Below are positions 7,603-16,457 of a stretch of DNA of 64,000 nucleotides, in pieces. Each line of letters opens with the position of its first letter. The first letter of the stretch is position 1. This DNA is from Xanthomonas sp. Leaf131 (GTDB lineage Bacteria > Pseudomonadota > Gammaproteobacteria > Xanthomonadales > Xanthomonadaceae). A program made the translations under genes and the position numbers. The notes under the pieces were generated by a model. That model searched no databases and was not told the origin of the DNA. It was given only the letters and a program-made list of their open reading frames with translations. Location of the stretch: positions 1 to 64,000 of the forward strand of contig NZ_LMOG01000007.1 of NCBI RefSeq assembly GCF_001423495.1. Reading direction: 5' to 3'.

Positions 7603-8253
7603 TTATCGACCGTTCAAGGTACTGATGGATTTAACGCAAACCTTCCCCGCAGAACCGGCGACCACATTCTGTGGAATGATGGAGATAAGGATGTCTCCAC
7701 CTGACCCGCCTTTCGCGAACTTCGCATAGCGCCAGTTTTCCAGCTGACCGATCGGGCCATACGTTGGAGATGCAATAAATCCCATGCTTTTAAGTGAGCT
7801 GTCGTAATGATCGAAATCGAGGCTGCAAATCGCTTCCATGTCAGAAAACCGATTGGTGTCATGTTCAAATGAAAGTCCTACACCTCTCAACAAAGAAGGA
7901 GATTCTGGGACATAATCAAAAGCATAACGCCAACCACCACCCAGATCCGTACTCCATACCACTGCACCCAGTGCGCTAGGCGCAACTGAGACTGGAAAGC
8001 CCATAACGTCTTGAATACGAGTCGGAGTTATATCTTCTCGCGAGTCTAGTCCGGCGATCAATTTCAAAAACCGCTTGCCGACCTCTTCGGCACTAAGCGT
8101 AAGCTTGTTCGGGACATTGGCCTCGGACGTTTTCATTGTAGTGAGCTCCTTGGGAGGCGATTTTGGAGAATCAGTCGGAGTGTGTGCACAAGCGCAGAGA
8201 GCTGTGCCGCACAGGGCTGTTAGCGATAGCAAGGTAGTTCGGGTATAACGCAT
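7603..8253 (-). CDS. Lipoprotein, likely immunity protein of the X-Tfe (copy 3)
   Basis: A 216-aa protein with signal peptide MRYTRTTLLSLTALCG and lipobox LCAC. The mature protein shares motifs with the two genes upstream: LSAEEVGKRFLKLIAGLDSR, then GWRYAFDYVPESPSLL, ICSLDFDHYDSSLKSMGF, YGPIGQLENWRYAKF, and a C-terminal KVCVKSISTLNGR. Conserved Cys pairs suit a periplasmic fold. It ends 20 nt before the effector start, so the two are almost certainly co-transcribed; this is the best candidate for the cognate X-Tfi. The start was moved to MRYTRTT, which begins the signal peptide. Confidence 0.75.
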   Translation of the reverse strand: MRYTRTTLLSLTALCGTALCACAHTPTDSPKSPPKELTTMKTSEANVPNKLTLSAEEVGKRFLKLIAGLDSREDITPTRIQDVMGFPVSVAPSALGAVVWSTDLGGGWRYAFDYVPESPSLLRGVGLSFEHDTNRFSDMEAICSLDFDHYDSSLKSMGFIASPTYGPIGQLENWRYAKFAKGGSGGDILISIIPQNVVAGSAGKVCVKSISTLNGR

Positions 8254-8428
8254 TAGCAGATTCCATATAAAGTGTGAGCTGCAAAGGCATTGCGACAAGC
8301 CCCCTGAAATCAGGCATTGCACAACTGCCTCACTTTCTCGCCAGCGACACCTTTTCCTGCAGAAAACTCTGAGGGCGCAGCTTATAGCTGCAGGCTTGGA
8401 CTGGCCGCATCCTATTCTCCTGGAAGGC

Positions 8429-9082
8429 TTAACGTCCGTTCAAGGTGCCAATCGATTTGACACAAAGTTTCGTTGGCTCGCGAACAATTAGGTTTTGAGG
8501 AATGACAGATATAACAATGTGTCCTCCTAACCCTCGCTTTGCGAACTTTACGTAGCGCCAGTCCTCAAGCTGACCAATCGGCCCATAAGTAGGCGAAGCA
8601 CTAAAACCCATCGCTTTAAGGGCCTTGTCATAATGATCAAAGTCAAGTCCACACACAGCCGACATGTTAGACCAATCATCTTTATAGTGTTGGAAAGTCA
8701 AGTCCACGCCTTTCAGAAGCGAGGGTGACTCAGGAACATAGGTAAACGCATATCGCCACCCATCAGCAAGATCGATGCTCCAATACCCTACCGACAGGTC
8801 TTCAGGTTCTGGTTTCTTTAGTGTGATCCCCATCACTTGCCGAATGCGTTCGGGACTTAGGTCATCACGAGAGTCCAGACCCTCGATCAGTTTCAAGAAC
8901 CGATTGCCGATTTCTTCAGCGCTAAGCGTAATTTTGTTGGCCGTTACGGCCTCCGGCAAAGTCATGTCGGCGTGCTCCTTCGAAAGAGGCTGCAGGGGCC
9001 GGGCCGGTGCGTGAGCACAAGCGCTGAGTGCACTGCTGCACAGTGCGATTAGCAAGATCAGGGCGACTCGGGCGGAGCGCAT
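8429..9082 (-). CDS. Lipoprotein, paralogous immunity candidate (copy 2)
   Basis: A 217-aa paralogue of the preceding gene (roughly two thirds identical by eye). Signal MRSARVALILLIALCSS, lipobox SACAH. The conserved blocks LSAEEIGNRFLKLIEGLDSR, GWRYAFTYVPESPSLLKG, VCGLDFDHYDKALKAMGF and LCVKSIGTLNGR are all kept. Start MRSARVA follows AGGA at proper distance. Duplicated immunity genes can widen protection to effector variants from other strains; that role is inferred. Confidence 0.7.
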   Translation of the reverse strand: MRSARVALILLIALCSSALSACAHAPARPLQPLSKEHADMTLPEAVTANKITLSAEEIGNRFLKLIEGLDSRDDLSPERIRQVMGITLKKPEPEDLSVGYWSIDLADGWRYAFTYVPESPSLLKGVDLTFQHYKDDWSNMSAVCGLDFDHYDKALKAMGFSASPTYGPIGQLEDWRYVKFAKRGLGGHIVISVIPQNLIVREPTKLCVKSIGTLNGR

Positions 9083-9181
9083 TAGCAGGTCCTGATAGGT
9101 CGATTGCGGAGCATACAATGCATCACTTGTAGTGGGCGCGCCACCTTACTCCCGTGGCATATCGGATCTACGACATTCGGA

Positions 9182-9829
9182 CTAGTTCATTGTCGCAAGT
9201 GAGCGGACGCAAAGCCTTCCGGGCGTACCGGCTACTTCGTTTTGCAGACGCATGGACAGGGTTAGGTTCTCGCCATCATCTAATATTTTAGAAAAGCGCC
9301 AGCTCTGTAATTGGCCAATTTCTCCGTAGACTGGATAATCGGTAAATCCATTTACCTTTAGTGCTTCGCGATAATAGTCAAAATCGAGGCCACAAATGTT
9401 GGCCATGCTTGAGAATTCATCTTCGTCTTTGACGAACGATAGGCTGGCACCTTGTTTCAGACTTGCTGAGGCCGGATTGAAATCTAAGATGTAGTTCCAG
9501 CCATCTTTGAGCGGCCGGCCGTAGAAGTAGGCTTCGAGTTTTTCAGATGGATATGCAACATGTTTGAGATGGATGCCGACGGCTGCTTGTAGACGTTCAA
9601 CGCTTAAGGCATTCCGCGATGTAAGCCCTTCAAACACTGTCAGGAACCGCTGGCCCACTTGCTCGGCGCTTAGCACCGGGTTGTCGTGGGCCTCGCCTTT
9701 GGGTGAGGCGTTGGCGGCATTCTGTGCGTTTGGCACTGGCGCCGGGTTGCACGAGATATGCGCACAGCCACACAGCGCCAGACCGCAAAGCACGGCCCCC
9801 GACCACCCTACTGCCTTGCCAATATGCAT
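9182..9829 (-). CDS. Lipoprotein, divergent immunity candidate (copy 1)
   Basis: A 215-aa protein, first of the three tandem paralogues and the most divergent. Signal MHIGKAVGWSGAVLCGLAL, lipobox LCGC. Shared blocks: LSAEQVGQRFLTVFEGL, ICGLDFDYYREALKVNGF, YGEIGQLQSWRFSK and LCVRSLATMN at the C-terminus. It has the same length and Cys positions as the others. The gradient of similarity along the array suggests an old duplication for this gene and a recent one for the other two. Confidence 0.7.
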   Translation of the reverse strand: MHIGKAVGWSGAVLCGLALCGCAHISCNPAPVPNAQNAANASPKGEAHDNPVLSAEQVGQRFLTVFEGLTSRNALSVERLQAAVGIHLKHVAYPSEKLEAYFYGRPLKDGWNYILDFNPASASLKQGASLSFVKDEDEFSSMANICGLDFDYYREALKVNGFTDYPVYGEIGQLQSWRFSKILDDGENLTLSMRLQNEVAGTPGRLCVRSLATMN

Positions 9830-9959
9830 CGCTGACTGACCCGTGGCTAGTCCAGGGAAGTTAGTTATGCTAACGCCGGCTGTCAACAAGCGTGCTCTTC
9901 ATGGGTGCATTGCTTGCCTGCAACATCGGTGTGATCCGTAACGGCGCGGCCGAAAGTAC

Positions 9960-10280
9960 TCACTCTGTTGCAGTCTTCGCCCGCACCTCGCGCTCGCGCC
10001 GCTGCGCTGACTCCAGCGCCTCAACGAACCCGGTATCAGCATCAATACACGCGCTTGCCGTGCAGGCACCGATATCTTCGGCAATCCGGAAACCCTCACC
10101 AAGGCTGCTTGCATTGGTCCGTCCACCATGTCCCCGCGCGGCGCTGCGCAGCACCTGGCGCGAAGAAGCGAAGCTGCCGCCGCGGGTGATGAAGTAGTCG
10201 CCTTCCACCTCGCAGTTGTCGCGCCAGGCGCTGCCATCGTTGGGGGCGCCTTGGTAATCGGGGTGCTGGCAGTCGGCCAC
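9960..10280 (-). pseudogene. C-terminal remnant of a SUMF1/FGE-type protein
   Basis: The frame reads DCQHPDYQGAPNDGSAW, CEVEGDYFITRGGSFAS, LRSAARG, then GFRIAEDIG. This is the C-terminal signature of formylglycine-generating-enzyme-like (SUMF1) domains: DC-W, RGGSW, RSA-R, GFR. About 200 N-terminal residues are missing. The frame opens directly at the end of the serine hydrolase gene at 10291, with no ribosome binding site, so this looks like the downstream side of a deletion. Confidence 0.65.
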
Positions 10281-10290
10281 CCGACCTCGT

Positions 10291-11685
10291 TTAAAGAGGC
10301 AACCGCCGCGCGATGTAGTTCACCACGTTCTCCATGGCATCGGGATCGGTGTTACTCAATCCCACGACCACATAGCCATTCGATGGCAGCACCATGAATG
10401 CGGTGTTCGCGCCCGGCGCGCCGCCTTCGTGCCCGTACTGCCTCTCTTCGCCTTGGCCACTGACCATGAAGCCATATCCGTACCAGTGCTTGTGATTCTG
10501 CGGCGAGGTGGCCGCTTCCAGTAATGCGGGCGACAGAAGCTTGCCCGCGCGCAGCGCTTCGCCGAACTTGAGCATGTCGCCTACCGTGCTGTAGCCGCCA
10601 CCGGCCGACATTCCGCGCCAAGGAAGCGATGCGGTTTCGACCTGCCAGGCACCGCCCTGCTTGGCATATGCAATGGCCCGGCCTGCGACTGGCGTTGACT
10701 CCGGCTCTGACCCTGTCGATGTCATGCCGGCGATGCGGTAGATGTGCTGATCGACATAGTCGTAGTAGGACTGGCCGCTGACTGCTTCGATGATTGCGCC
10801 AAGCACGACGTAGCCATAGTTGGAATAGCCATCCTGACTGCCTGGCGCCTGCTCTGGCGGAGTGGCGTCGAACCGTTTGACGTAGTCAGAGTGCGTCTTC
10901 AGGGTTTGCGAATAGCTGCTGAAATCGTCACCGAAGATCTCGCCGAGACCACTGGTGTGATTGAGCAGTTGCCGCAGCGTAATGGAACGGGCGATGGCGT
11001 GATCGGGATAACCAGGCAGATAGTCGTCGATGGTGCCATCAAGCGACAGCTTGCCGGCATCCACCAACTGCAACACGGCCACGGCGGTAAACATCTTGTT
11101 CAACGATGCAAGCCGGAATTGTGTCTTCGGCGTAATTGCCAGCGCGGCTGATCGATCTGACAATCCGCCTTGCCATTGCAAGAGTACCTTGCCGTCTTTT
11201 GCCACCAGCAGTGCGCCAGACAAGGTGTCTGCAGCGACCAAGGCATTTAGCCGTTGAGTTGCCATGTTCGCAAGAACCGGAATCTGCACCCGCTTGGGCC
11301 GATACTCGACCGGCATTTCCACGCCTTCGATCTGAAAAAGGCCTACATCCGCGGGATCAGTTTGATCCAGCTCAACGGTCACCAACAGCGCACGTTCGCT
11401 CGGTTGCACCTGTACGATCACTTCGACTTTCTTGGGACTGCTTGATTTCACAGTCAGCACGTTGAAGTTGCCCATGGAGGCATGCAGGTCGACGTCGCGC
11501 TGCGCGTTACGATCGATCTTGTACATGGCGATGACCGCCTGCAACTCTTGCTTGTTGCCCTGATTGAACGCGGTGAGCCAGCGATTGAAGATCTGTTCGG
11601 GTGTCGTGATCGGCGGGGGCGGCATGGACCAGCTGGCGGCAGTCCAGAGAAGAAGTGCAGCAGCGAGCAGCAGGAGACGCTTCAT
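10291..11685 (-). CDS. Secreted serine hydrolase, beta-lactamase/PBP4* family
   Basis: A 464-aa protein with signal peptide MKRLLLLAAALLLWTAASWS. About residues 25-140 form an extra N-terminal domain (TPEQIFNRWLTAFNQGNKQE, nuclear-transport-factor-2-like in style). The rest is a class-C beta-lactamase/transpeptidase-like domain: SxxK at S194-K197 (ASLNKMF), YSN (GYSNYGYVVLG) and the third motif HEG (YGHEGGAPG). Such enzymes act on peptidoglycan peptides or esters. The start was moved to the MKR that begins the signal sequence; the 60 codons upstream look non-coding. Confidence 0.85.
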   Translation of the reverse strand: MKRLLLLAAALLLWTAASWSMPPPPITTPEQIFNRWLTAFNQGNKQELQAVIAMYKIDRNAQRDVDLHASMGNFNVLTVKSSSPKKVEVIVQVQPSERALLVTVELDQTDPADVGLFQIEGVEMPVEYRPKRVQIPVLANMATQRLNALVAADTLSGALLVAKDGKVLLQWQGGLSDRSAALAITPKTQFRLASLNKMFTAVAVLQLVDAGKLSLDGTIDDYLPGYPDHAIARSITLRQLLNHTSGLGEIFGDDFSSYSQTLKTHSDYVKRFDATPPEQAPGSQDGYSNYGYVVLGAIIEAVSGQSYYDYVDQHIYRIAGMTSTGSEPESTPVAGRAIAYAKQGGAWQVETASLPWRGMSAGGGYSTVGDMLKFGEALRAGKLLSPALLEAATSPQNHKHWYGYGFMVSGQGEERQYGHEGGAPGANTAFMVLPSNGYVVVGLSNTDPDAMENVVNYIARRLPL

Positions 11686-11765
11686 CCAATCAGCCTGGGG
11701 TGGCAGCCATATCGGCTCGCGGATCATCACAGGAAGTGCGGCCGAGTACAAAGCGACGGCGCTGA

Positions 11766-11945
11766 TTGTGCAGGCGTGCAATTGGTGGTGAGTGCTTCCG
11801 GTTGCCCAGGCAGCCGTATCCATCGCAGCGGCGCCGCCTGTTTCCGCTGGAGCTCCACTATGCACCGTGGTGGAACGCAGAGCTGCTGGGCAACTCAGAC
11901 GGCAGGTGGCTTTACGTCCTTGCGGCTACTTCGGTAGACGGCTGA
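11766..11945 (+). pseudogene. Possible 3' gene remnant
   Basis: A short plus-strand frame ends with LFPLELHYAPWWNAELLG and WLYVLAATSVDG before TGA at 11943-11945, and a strong hairpin follows 24 nt later. The Trp-rich peptide reads like a genuine C-terminus, but no start, ribosome binding site or family is visible. The rest of the 11686-12129 gap shows nothing else. Confidence 0.25.
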
Positions 11946-11968
11946 CGTTTACTCAGCTCCCACGAACG

Positions 11969-11997
11969 CCAACGCCCCGACGGGGTCGGGGCGTTGG
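11969..11997. terminator. Perfect 13-bp hairpin
   Basis: CCAACGCCCCGAC (11969-11981) pairs perfectly with GTCGGGGCGTTGG (11985-11997) around a GGG loop. There is no U-tract. It may terminate the remnant on the plus strand or transcripts from the minus strand. Confidence 0.5.
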
Positions 11998-12129
11998 TGC
12001 GATTTCTCGCCGAAGTGGGCTGTACCGCCTGCATAGCCACGCGTTATGTCCGCTGGCCAGACCGCTGCGTCAGCGCGGCAGGCGCAATACCTGCCAGCAA
12101 TACAATCGAGACTGACGCGCTCGATTTAC

Positions 12130-12309
12130 TTACTTGGCGGCGTCACGCACTTTATCGGCAACCTGACCAGCCTTGTTCTGCACCTTGCCGACGTTCTTCT
12201 CGGCGGCGCCTTCCAGCTCGGTGCTCTTGTCGCCAGTGACGCGGCCGACCGTTTCCTTGATGGAGCCCTTGACCTGCTTGGCGGTACCTTCGATACGGTT
12301 CTTGTCCAC
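12130..12309 (-). CDS. CsbD-family stress protein
   Basis: A 59-aa hydrophilic protein: DKNRIEGTAKQVKGSIKETV, GRVTGDKSTELEG, then a helical KVQNKAGQVADKVRDAAK tail. CsbD-like proteins are small stress-induced proteins of unknown mechanism (sigma-B regulated in Bacillus, abundant in stationary phase). The GTG start at 12309 is chosen over an upstream ATG because GAGG lies 7 nt before it and the family begins with the M-N/D-K-D/N-R-I-E-G motif. Confidence 0.85.
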   Translation of the reverse strand: MDKNRIEGTAKQVKGSIKETVGRVTGDKSTELEGAAEKNVGKVQNKAGQVADKVRDAAK

Positions 12310-12481
12310 GGGGGTGCCTCGTTGGGTTGGGGATGTTGCGGTCAAGTCTGGACCCGGGCGGTGTGAGCGTGACGTCGGCATTGCGTCATCTTCTTGTCAG
12401 CGCTCGACGTGTCTGCCTGGCCTTGGGCTCTACAAAAGCCCGGCGCGTCTGCACGTCTTGCTGAGGTCGCTGCATGACACA

Positions 12482-14770
12482 ATGCGCGCACTATCCGCCA
12501 GGCAATGCCGTCACGTGAGCACACAGCGCCCCGCCATCGAGCCTGCCGGTCTGGACTTCCTCGCCGGGGGCGGCGAGATGGGCGCGTTGATGCGCGCACA
12601 CGAGTGGGCCGCTACGCCGATGGGCCCACCGGACACCTGGCCGCAATCGCTGCGTTCGTCGTTGTCGGTGATGCTCAACTCCACCCTGCTGGGCGCGGTG
12701 TTGTGGGGGCCGGAGCTGCGCCTGTTCTACAACGATGTCTACCTGCAATCGCTGGGCGATCGTCATCCGCATGCGTTGGGACAACCGGTTGCGCAGGTGT
12801 GGAAAGAAACCTACGCGCCCATCGCCGAGGATTTCGATCGGGTGCTGCAGACCGGGCAAGGGTTCGGCCAGGGTGTGATCGCGTTGCCGATGCTGCGCAA
12901 CGGTCTTCAGGAGATGACCTACTGGAATGCAACCGCCTCGCCGATTCGTGGCGAAGACGGCAGCATCGTGGGGCTGATGAATATCGCCATCGAAACCACC
13001 CTGCAGGTGGCGGCCGACCGCAACCGCGACATGCAGCATGCGCTGTTGAGTGACGCGAACACCCATCTGGTGCACCAGGTGTTCAGCCGCACCAGCGAGC
13101 GTGATAAAGCGCTGGAAGCCGAGACCGTGGCGCGCCGCAATGCCGAGCGCGTGCAACTGGCCTTGGCAGCCGGCGCGATCATCGGCACCTGGATCTGGGA
13201 TCTGACCAAGGATGCGTTTTCGGTCGACGAGGCGTTTGCGCACAACTTCGGTTTTGATCCTTCCAGCAGCCGTACCGGTTTGAGCCTGGAGCAGGTGATC
13301 CAGACCGTGCACCCGGACGACCGCGATGGGTTGACGACTGCAATCAACGAGGCCATTGGCCGCGGCGGTGCCTATGCGCACCAGTACCGGGTCAAACGTG
13401 CCGACGGCAAGTACTACTGGCTGGAAGCCAACGGCCGCGTCGAGCACGCCGCCGATGGCACGCCACTGCGGTTCCCTGGCGTATTGCTCGATATCGAGGC
13501 GCGGCACGCGCTCTCCGAAGAACGCGACCGTGCGTTGATGGCGTTGCGTGAGTTGAGCGACACGCTGGAGTTGCGCGTCACCGAGCGCACGCGCGAATTG
13601 ATGGTGGTCGAAGAAGCGCTGCGCCAATCGCAAAAGATGGAAGCGGTGGGCCAGTTGACCGGTGGGCTGGCGCATGACTTCAACAATCTGCTGGGCGGTA
13701 TTTCCGGCGCGTTGGAGCTGATGAGCTTGCGCATCGAGCAGGGCCGCGTTGCCGATCTGGAACGCTACGTGAGCATTGCCCAGGGCGCCACCACGCGCGC
13801 GGCGGCGCTGACGCACCGTTTGCTGGCATTTGCGCGGCGGCAGACACTGCTGCCCAAGTCGACCGACGTCAATCGGCTCGTCGTCGACATGCTGGATCTG
13901 ATCCAGCGCACCGTGGGGCCGGGCATTCGCGTGGAAAACGTCGCCGTCGCCGGGTTATGGCTGGCGCTGGTGGATGCCTCGCAACTGGAGAACGCGCTGC
14001 TCAATCTGTGCATCAATGCGCGCGACGCGATGCCCGACGGCGGGCGCTTGCGCATCCAGACCAGCAACCGCTGGATCGACCAGGAGCGCGGTCATCAGCT
14101 AGGCATGCCGGAGGGCCAGTACCTGTCGCTGTGCGTGAGCGATACCGGCACCGGCATGGCGCCGGAGGTGGTGGCGCGTGCGTTCGATCCGTTCTTCACC
14201 ACCAAACCGCTGGGCGAAGGCACCGGGCTGGGGCTGTCGATGATCTATGGGTTTGCCAAGCAGTCCGGCGGCCAGGTGCGCATCCATTCGGAAGTGGGCA
14301 AGGGCTCGATGGTGTGCATCTACCTGCCTCGCCATGCCGGCAGCGAAGCCAGCGCCGACCTCGACACCGCCACGCTGGAACTGGCGCCCTCGCTGGCTGG
14401 CGAAACGGTGTTGATTGTCGATGACGAGCCGTCGATCCGTGTGTTGTTCACCGAGGTGTTGGAAGAACTGGGCTACACCGTGCTCGAAGCCGGCGATAGC
14501 GCGATGGGCTTGCGCATGTTGCAGTCCGGCGCCCGTATCGATCTGCTCATCAGCGACGTCGGTTTGCCCGGTGGCATGAACGGCCGTCAGATGGCCGACG
14601 CCGCGCGCGTCGGCCGGCCAAAACTCAAGGTGCTTTTCATTACGGGGTTTGCCGAACACGCGCAATTGAACGACCGCCATCTGGAACCGGGCATGGCCGT
14701 GCTGACCAAACCTTTCAGCGTCAGCGTGCTCGCCACGCGGGTGAAAGAGATGATTGCGATGGAGAGCTAA
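12482..14770 (+). CDS. Hybrid PAS sensor histidine kinase with receiver domain
   Basis: A 762-aa soluble protein with no transmembrane segment. An N-terminal PAS-like sensor (MGPPDTWPQSLRSSLSVML, LLYND-type LRLFYNDVYLQSLG) is followed by a PAS/PAC domain (about 225-345, WIWDLTKDAFSVDEAF to PGVLLDIEAR), a HisKA domain (VGQLTGGLAHDFNNLLGG, phosphoacceptor H398), a HATPase domain (NLCINARDAM, DTGTGM, GLGLSM) and a C-terminal receiver (VLIVDDEPSIR, phosphoacceptor D692, LTKPF). The partner and signal are unknown. The exact start is uncertain: ATG 12482 has only a distant GAGG, and an in-frame GTG at 12515 is an alternative. Confidence 0.85.
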   Translation: MRALSARQCRHVSTQRPAIEPAGLDFLAGGGEMGALMRAHEWAATPMGPPDTWPQSLRSSLSVMLNSTLLGAVLWGPELRLFYNDVYLQSLGDRHPHALGQPVAQVWKETYAPIAEDFDRVLQTGQGFGQGVIALPMLRNGLQEMTYWNATASPIRGEDGSIVGLMNIAIETTLQVAADRNRDMQHALLSDANTHLVHQVFSRTSERDKALEAETVARRNAERVQLALAAGAIIGTWIWDLTKDAFSVDEAFAHNFGFDPSSSRTGLSLEQVIQTVHPDDRDGLTTAINEAIGRGGAYAHQYRVKRADGKYYWLEANGRVEHAADGTPLRFPGVLLDIEARHALSEERDRALMALRELSDTLELRVTERTRELMVVEEALRQSQKMEAVGQLTGGLAHDFNNLLGGISGALELMSLRIEQGRVADLERYVSIAQGATTRAAALTHRLLAFARRQTLLPKSTDVNRLVVDMLDLIQRTVGPGIRVENVAVAGLWLALVDASQLENALLNLCINARDAMPDGGRLRIQTSNRWIDQERGHQLGMPEGQYLSLCVSDTGTGMAPEVVARAFDPFFTTKPLGEGTGLGLSMIYGFAKQSGGQVRIHSEVGKGSMVCIYLPRHAGSEASADLDTATLELAPSLAGETVLIVDDEPSIRVLFTEVLEELGYTVLEAGDSAMGLRMLQSGARIDLLISDVGLPGGMNGRQMADAARVGRPKLKVLFITGFAEHAQLNDRHLEPGMAVLTKPFSVSVLATRVKEMIAMES

Positions 14771-14837
14771 TGGGCGTGGTGCTGGGCACGTGCGTGTGCA
14801 ACGTTGCACTGATGCAGTGCAGTCGATCGATACCGCA

Positions 14838-15719
14838 TCAACACGCCCAATCGAACTGCAAGGTCTTGATGTCCAGTTGTGCGTTGCCGCTGCCGAAGTT
14901 GTAGCCGCCGAAGTGTTCTTCGAACTCGATGTAGTACGGACTGAATTCCGGCATGGCCTGGACCGGCCGCATGGTCCCTCCCAGATGATTGGGGGCATGA
15001 CCGGCAGTCCAGCTGTGATCGCTGAAGTCTTCGCGAAATGGCGATTGGTAGCCGCCTTCCGGCACGCTGCCGTCCCAGGTTTCGCGCGGGAACTTGCCGG
15101 CGTTGGGGTCGTTGGCGCGTGCCACCAGGCGAAACGGGCGATGCAGCGCGTGCGCATTGGCAACCTGCAAGGTGGGCGCCTGCTTGCCGAGTGATGTTGC
15201 GCAATCGATCGCGGCACCGACCAGCAGCCACCGTGGCGGTGCAACCTGCCGCAGCAATGCGGAATCGACCAGCGAAGGCGGCGGGCAGAGCGCGCCGTCG
15301 AATGCGTCCTGGCTCAGCAGCACCACCGCGTAGGCGCAATCCAGAATGTCCTGCATGCGTGTCAAACGCGGATGCGCAAGGCGCGCACGCTCCCAGAAGG
15401 GGCGCAGCGCGGCATCGTCGGGCGGTGTCGGTGCGGGTGTTTGGATCACTGCCGGCATGCCATCGGGCCCATCGACCGGACCGCCGTCGTTGTGATCGGG
15501 CGCTGTGGCAAAGAACGACAGCGCCACGACATCGGGGCCATGCACGCGGTAATCGTTCGGCAGCCGCAAGGTGAAGCCATGCAGCATGGGGTAGCCACTC
15601 CATGGGTCCAGTGGCCACTGCGCCGGCGCGATGCCCGGCGGCAACCCGAAGCACCAACCATCGTTGTCGCGCTGCCGTGTGCTCTGCCAGTCGGCAAGAA
15701 GAATGTCGTATGCGTGCAT
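14838..15719 (-). CDS. Conserved cytoplasmic protein of unknown function
   Basis: A 293-aa protein rich in Pro, Trp and Asp with no signal peptide or membrane segment. Notable stretches: WCFGLPPGIAPAQWPLDPWS, LRLPNDYRVHGPD and, at the end, FEEHFGGYNFGSGNAQLDIK. The final GGYNFG-GNAQLD pattern faintly recalls YwqG/DUF1963-type proteins, but I do not assign it. It is convergent with the histidine kinase and has no evident operon partner. Confidence 0.7.
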   Translation of the reverse strand: MHAYDILLADWQSTRQRDNDGWCFGLPPGIAPAQWPLDPWSGYPMLHGFTLRLPNDYRVHGPDVVALSFFATAPDHNDGGPVDGPDGMPAVIQTPAPTPPDDAALRPFWERARLAHPRLTRMQDILDCAYAVVLLSQDAFDGALCPPPSLVDSALLRQVAPPRWLLVGAAIDCATSLGKQAPTLQVANAHALHRPFRLVARANDPNAGKFPRETWDGSVPEGGYQSPFREDFSDHSWTAGHAPNHLGGTMRPVQAMPEFSPYYIEFEEHFGGYNFGSGNAQLDIKTLQFDWAC

Positions 15720-16018
15720 GCGGGGCCTTGCTCGTCAGTGCATCAATGCGTCGGCGCGATGATACGAGCTGAGCGCTGCCATGCACCATGTTGCCAAGGT
15801 CGCAGGCGAGGCTGCGCTGATTGCCGCGCGCAGCGATCGAACACCGATGCGACTGCGCGATAGACGCACGCCGTGCACGTTAAATACATCGCACGCTGTA
15901 GTGGATATATGCATGGGGCTTGACGCCAGAATGCCATTTCCGAAAAGCAACACGCCCGACGCGGGCCATCCCGCCACGGCGTCCCTGCCCCGGCGAGGTT
16001 GCTTGGAACATGCGTGGC
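15720..16018. other. Intergenic stretch without a recognised gene
   Basis: About 300 bp between two minus-strand genes. Short open frames here lack ribosome binding sites and family motifs. No repeat or terminator stood out. Confidence 0.5.
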
Positions 16019-16423
16019 TTAGCGCTGTCGTTGCTGCTGCACAAACGCCTCGACGTCGTCCAGGGTGACGTGGCCGCTGTGGGTGCGGTCGATCTGTTCG
16101 AAGTGGGTGGCCACAAATCCAAGGCCGTGTGCCTGCGCTTGCGCCTTGGTGATGGCCTGGTGCTGGGCCAACGCACCGTTGGCGCCGAGGCTGCTGACAA
16201 GGCGCTGCTGGGCCTGGTCTTCAAGCGCGCTGCCGGTGCTGTCGGCAACAGGCGCTTCGGTCGTGGCGAGTGCCTGCGGTGCGAACGGGCCATCGATGCC
16301 GCCGCGCGTGGTGGCGGTACCGACGGCAGCGACGCGTTGTGTGGGCAGCGATTGCGCGCTGACGGCCGTTGTCAGCAGGGCGAGCAACGTGGCGCAAGGG
16401 CGTAGCGATGATGGAAAGCGCAT
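16019..16423 (-). CDS. Secreted EF-hand protein
   Basis: A 134-aa protein with signal peptide MRFPSSLRPCATLLALLTTA (cleavage near VSAQS) and one EF-hand at the C-terminus. The 12-residue loop DRTHSGHVTLDD has Asp, Thr, Ser and Asp at calcium-ligand positions, with F-EQI before and VEAFVQQ after. The start follows GAGGATTTCCTG. It lies 34 nt after the S10 peptidase gene on the same strand, so the two may be co-expressed. Calcium binding is inferred from the loop. Confidence 0.75.
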   Translation of the reverse strand: MRFPSSLRPCATLLALLTTAVSAQSLPTQRVAAVGTATTRGGIDGPFAPQALATTEAPVADSTGSALEDQAQQRLVSSLGANGALAQHQAITKAQAQAHGLGFVATHFEQIDRTHSGHVTLDDVEAFVQQQRQR

Positions 16424-16457
16424 CAGGAAATCCTCGCAGTGGATGGATGCGGCGCGG

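Noticed and set aside
9881-9886. TTGACA -35 box (minus strand) before the immunity array
   Set aside because: The only -10-like element (TAACTA) lies 13 bp away, too close for a normal promoter.
12491-13816. Long open frame on the minus strand opposite the hybrid histidine kinase
   Set aside because: It mirrors the kinase codons in GC-rich DNA, has no family motif and no RBS; the kinase domains on the plus strand are complete.
14771-14837. Short inverted sequence TTGCACTGATGCAGTGCA as a terminator after the kinase
   Set aside because: Stem is short and imperfect, with no U-tract.
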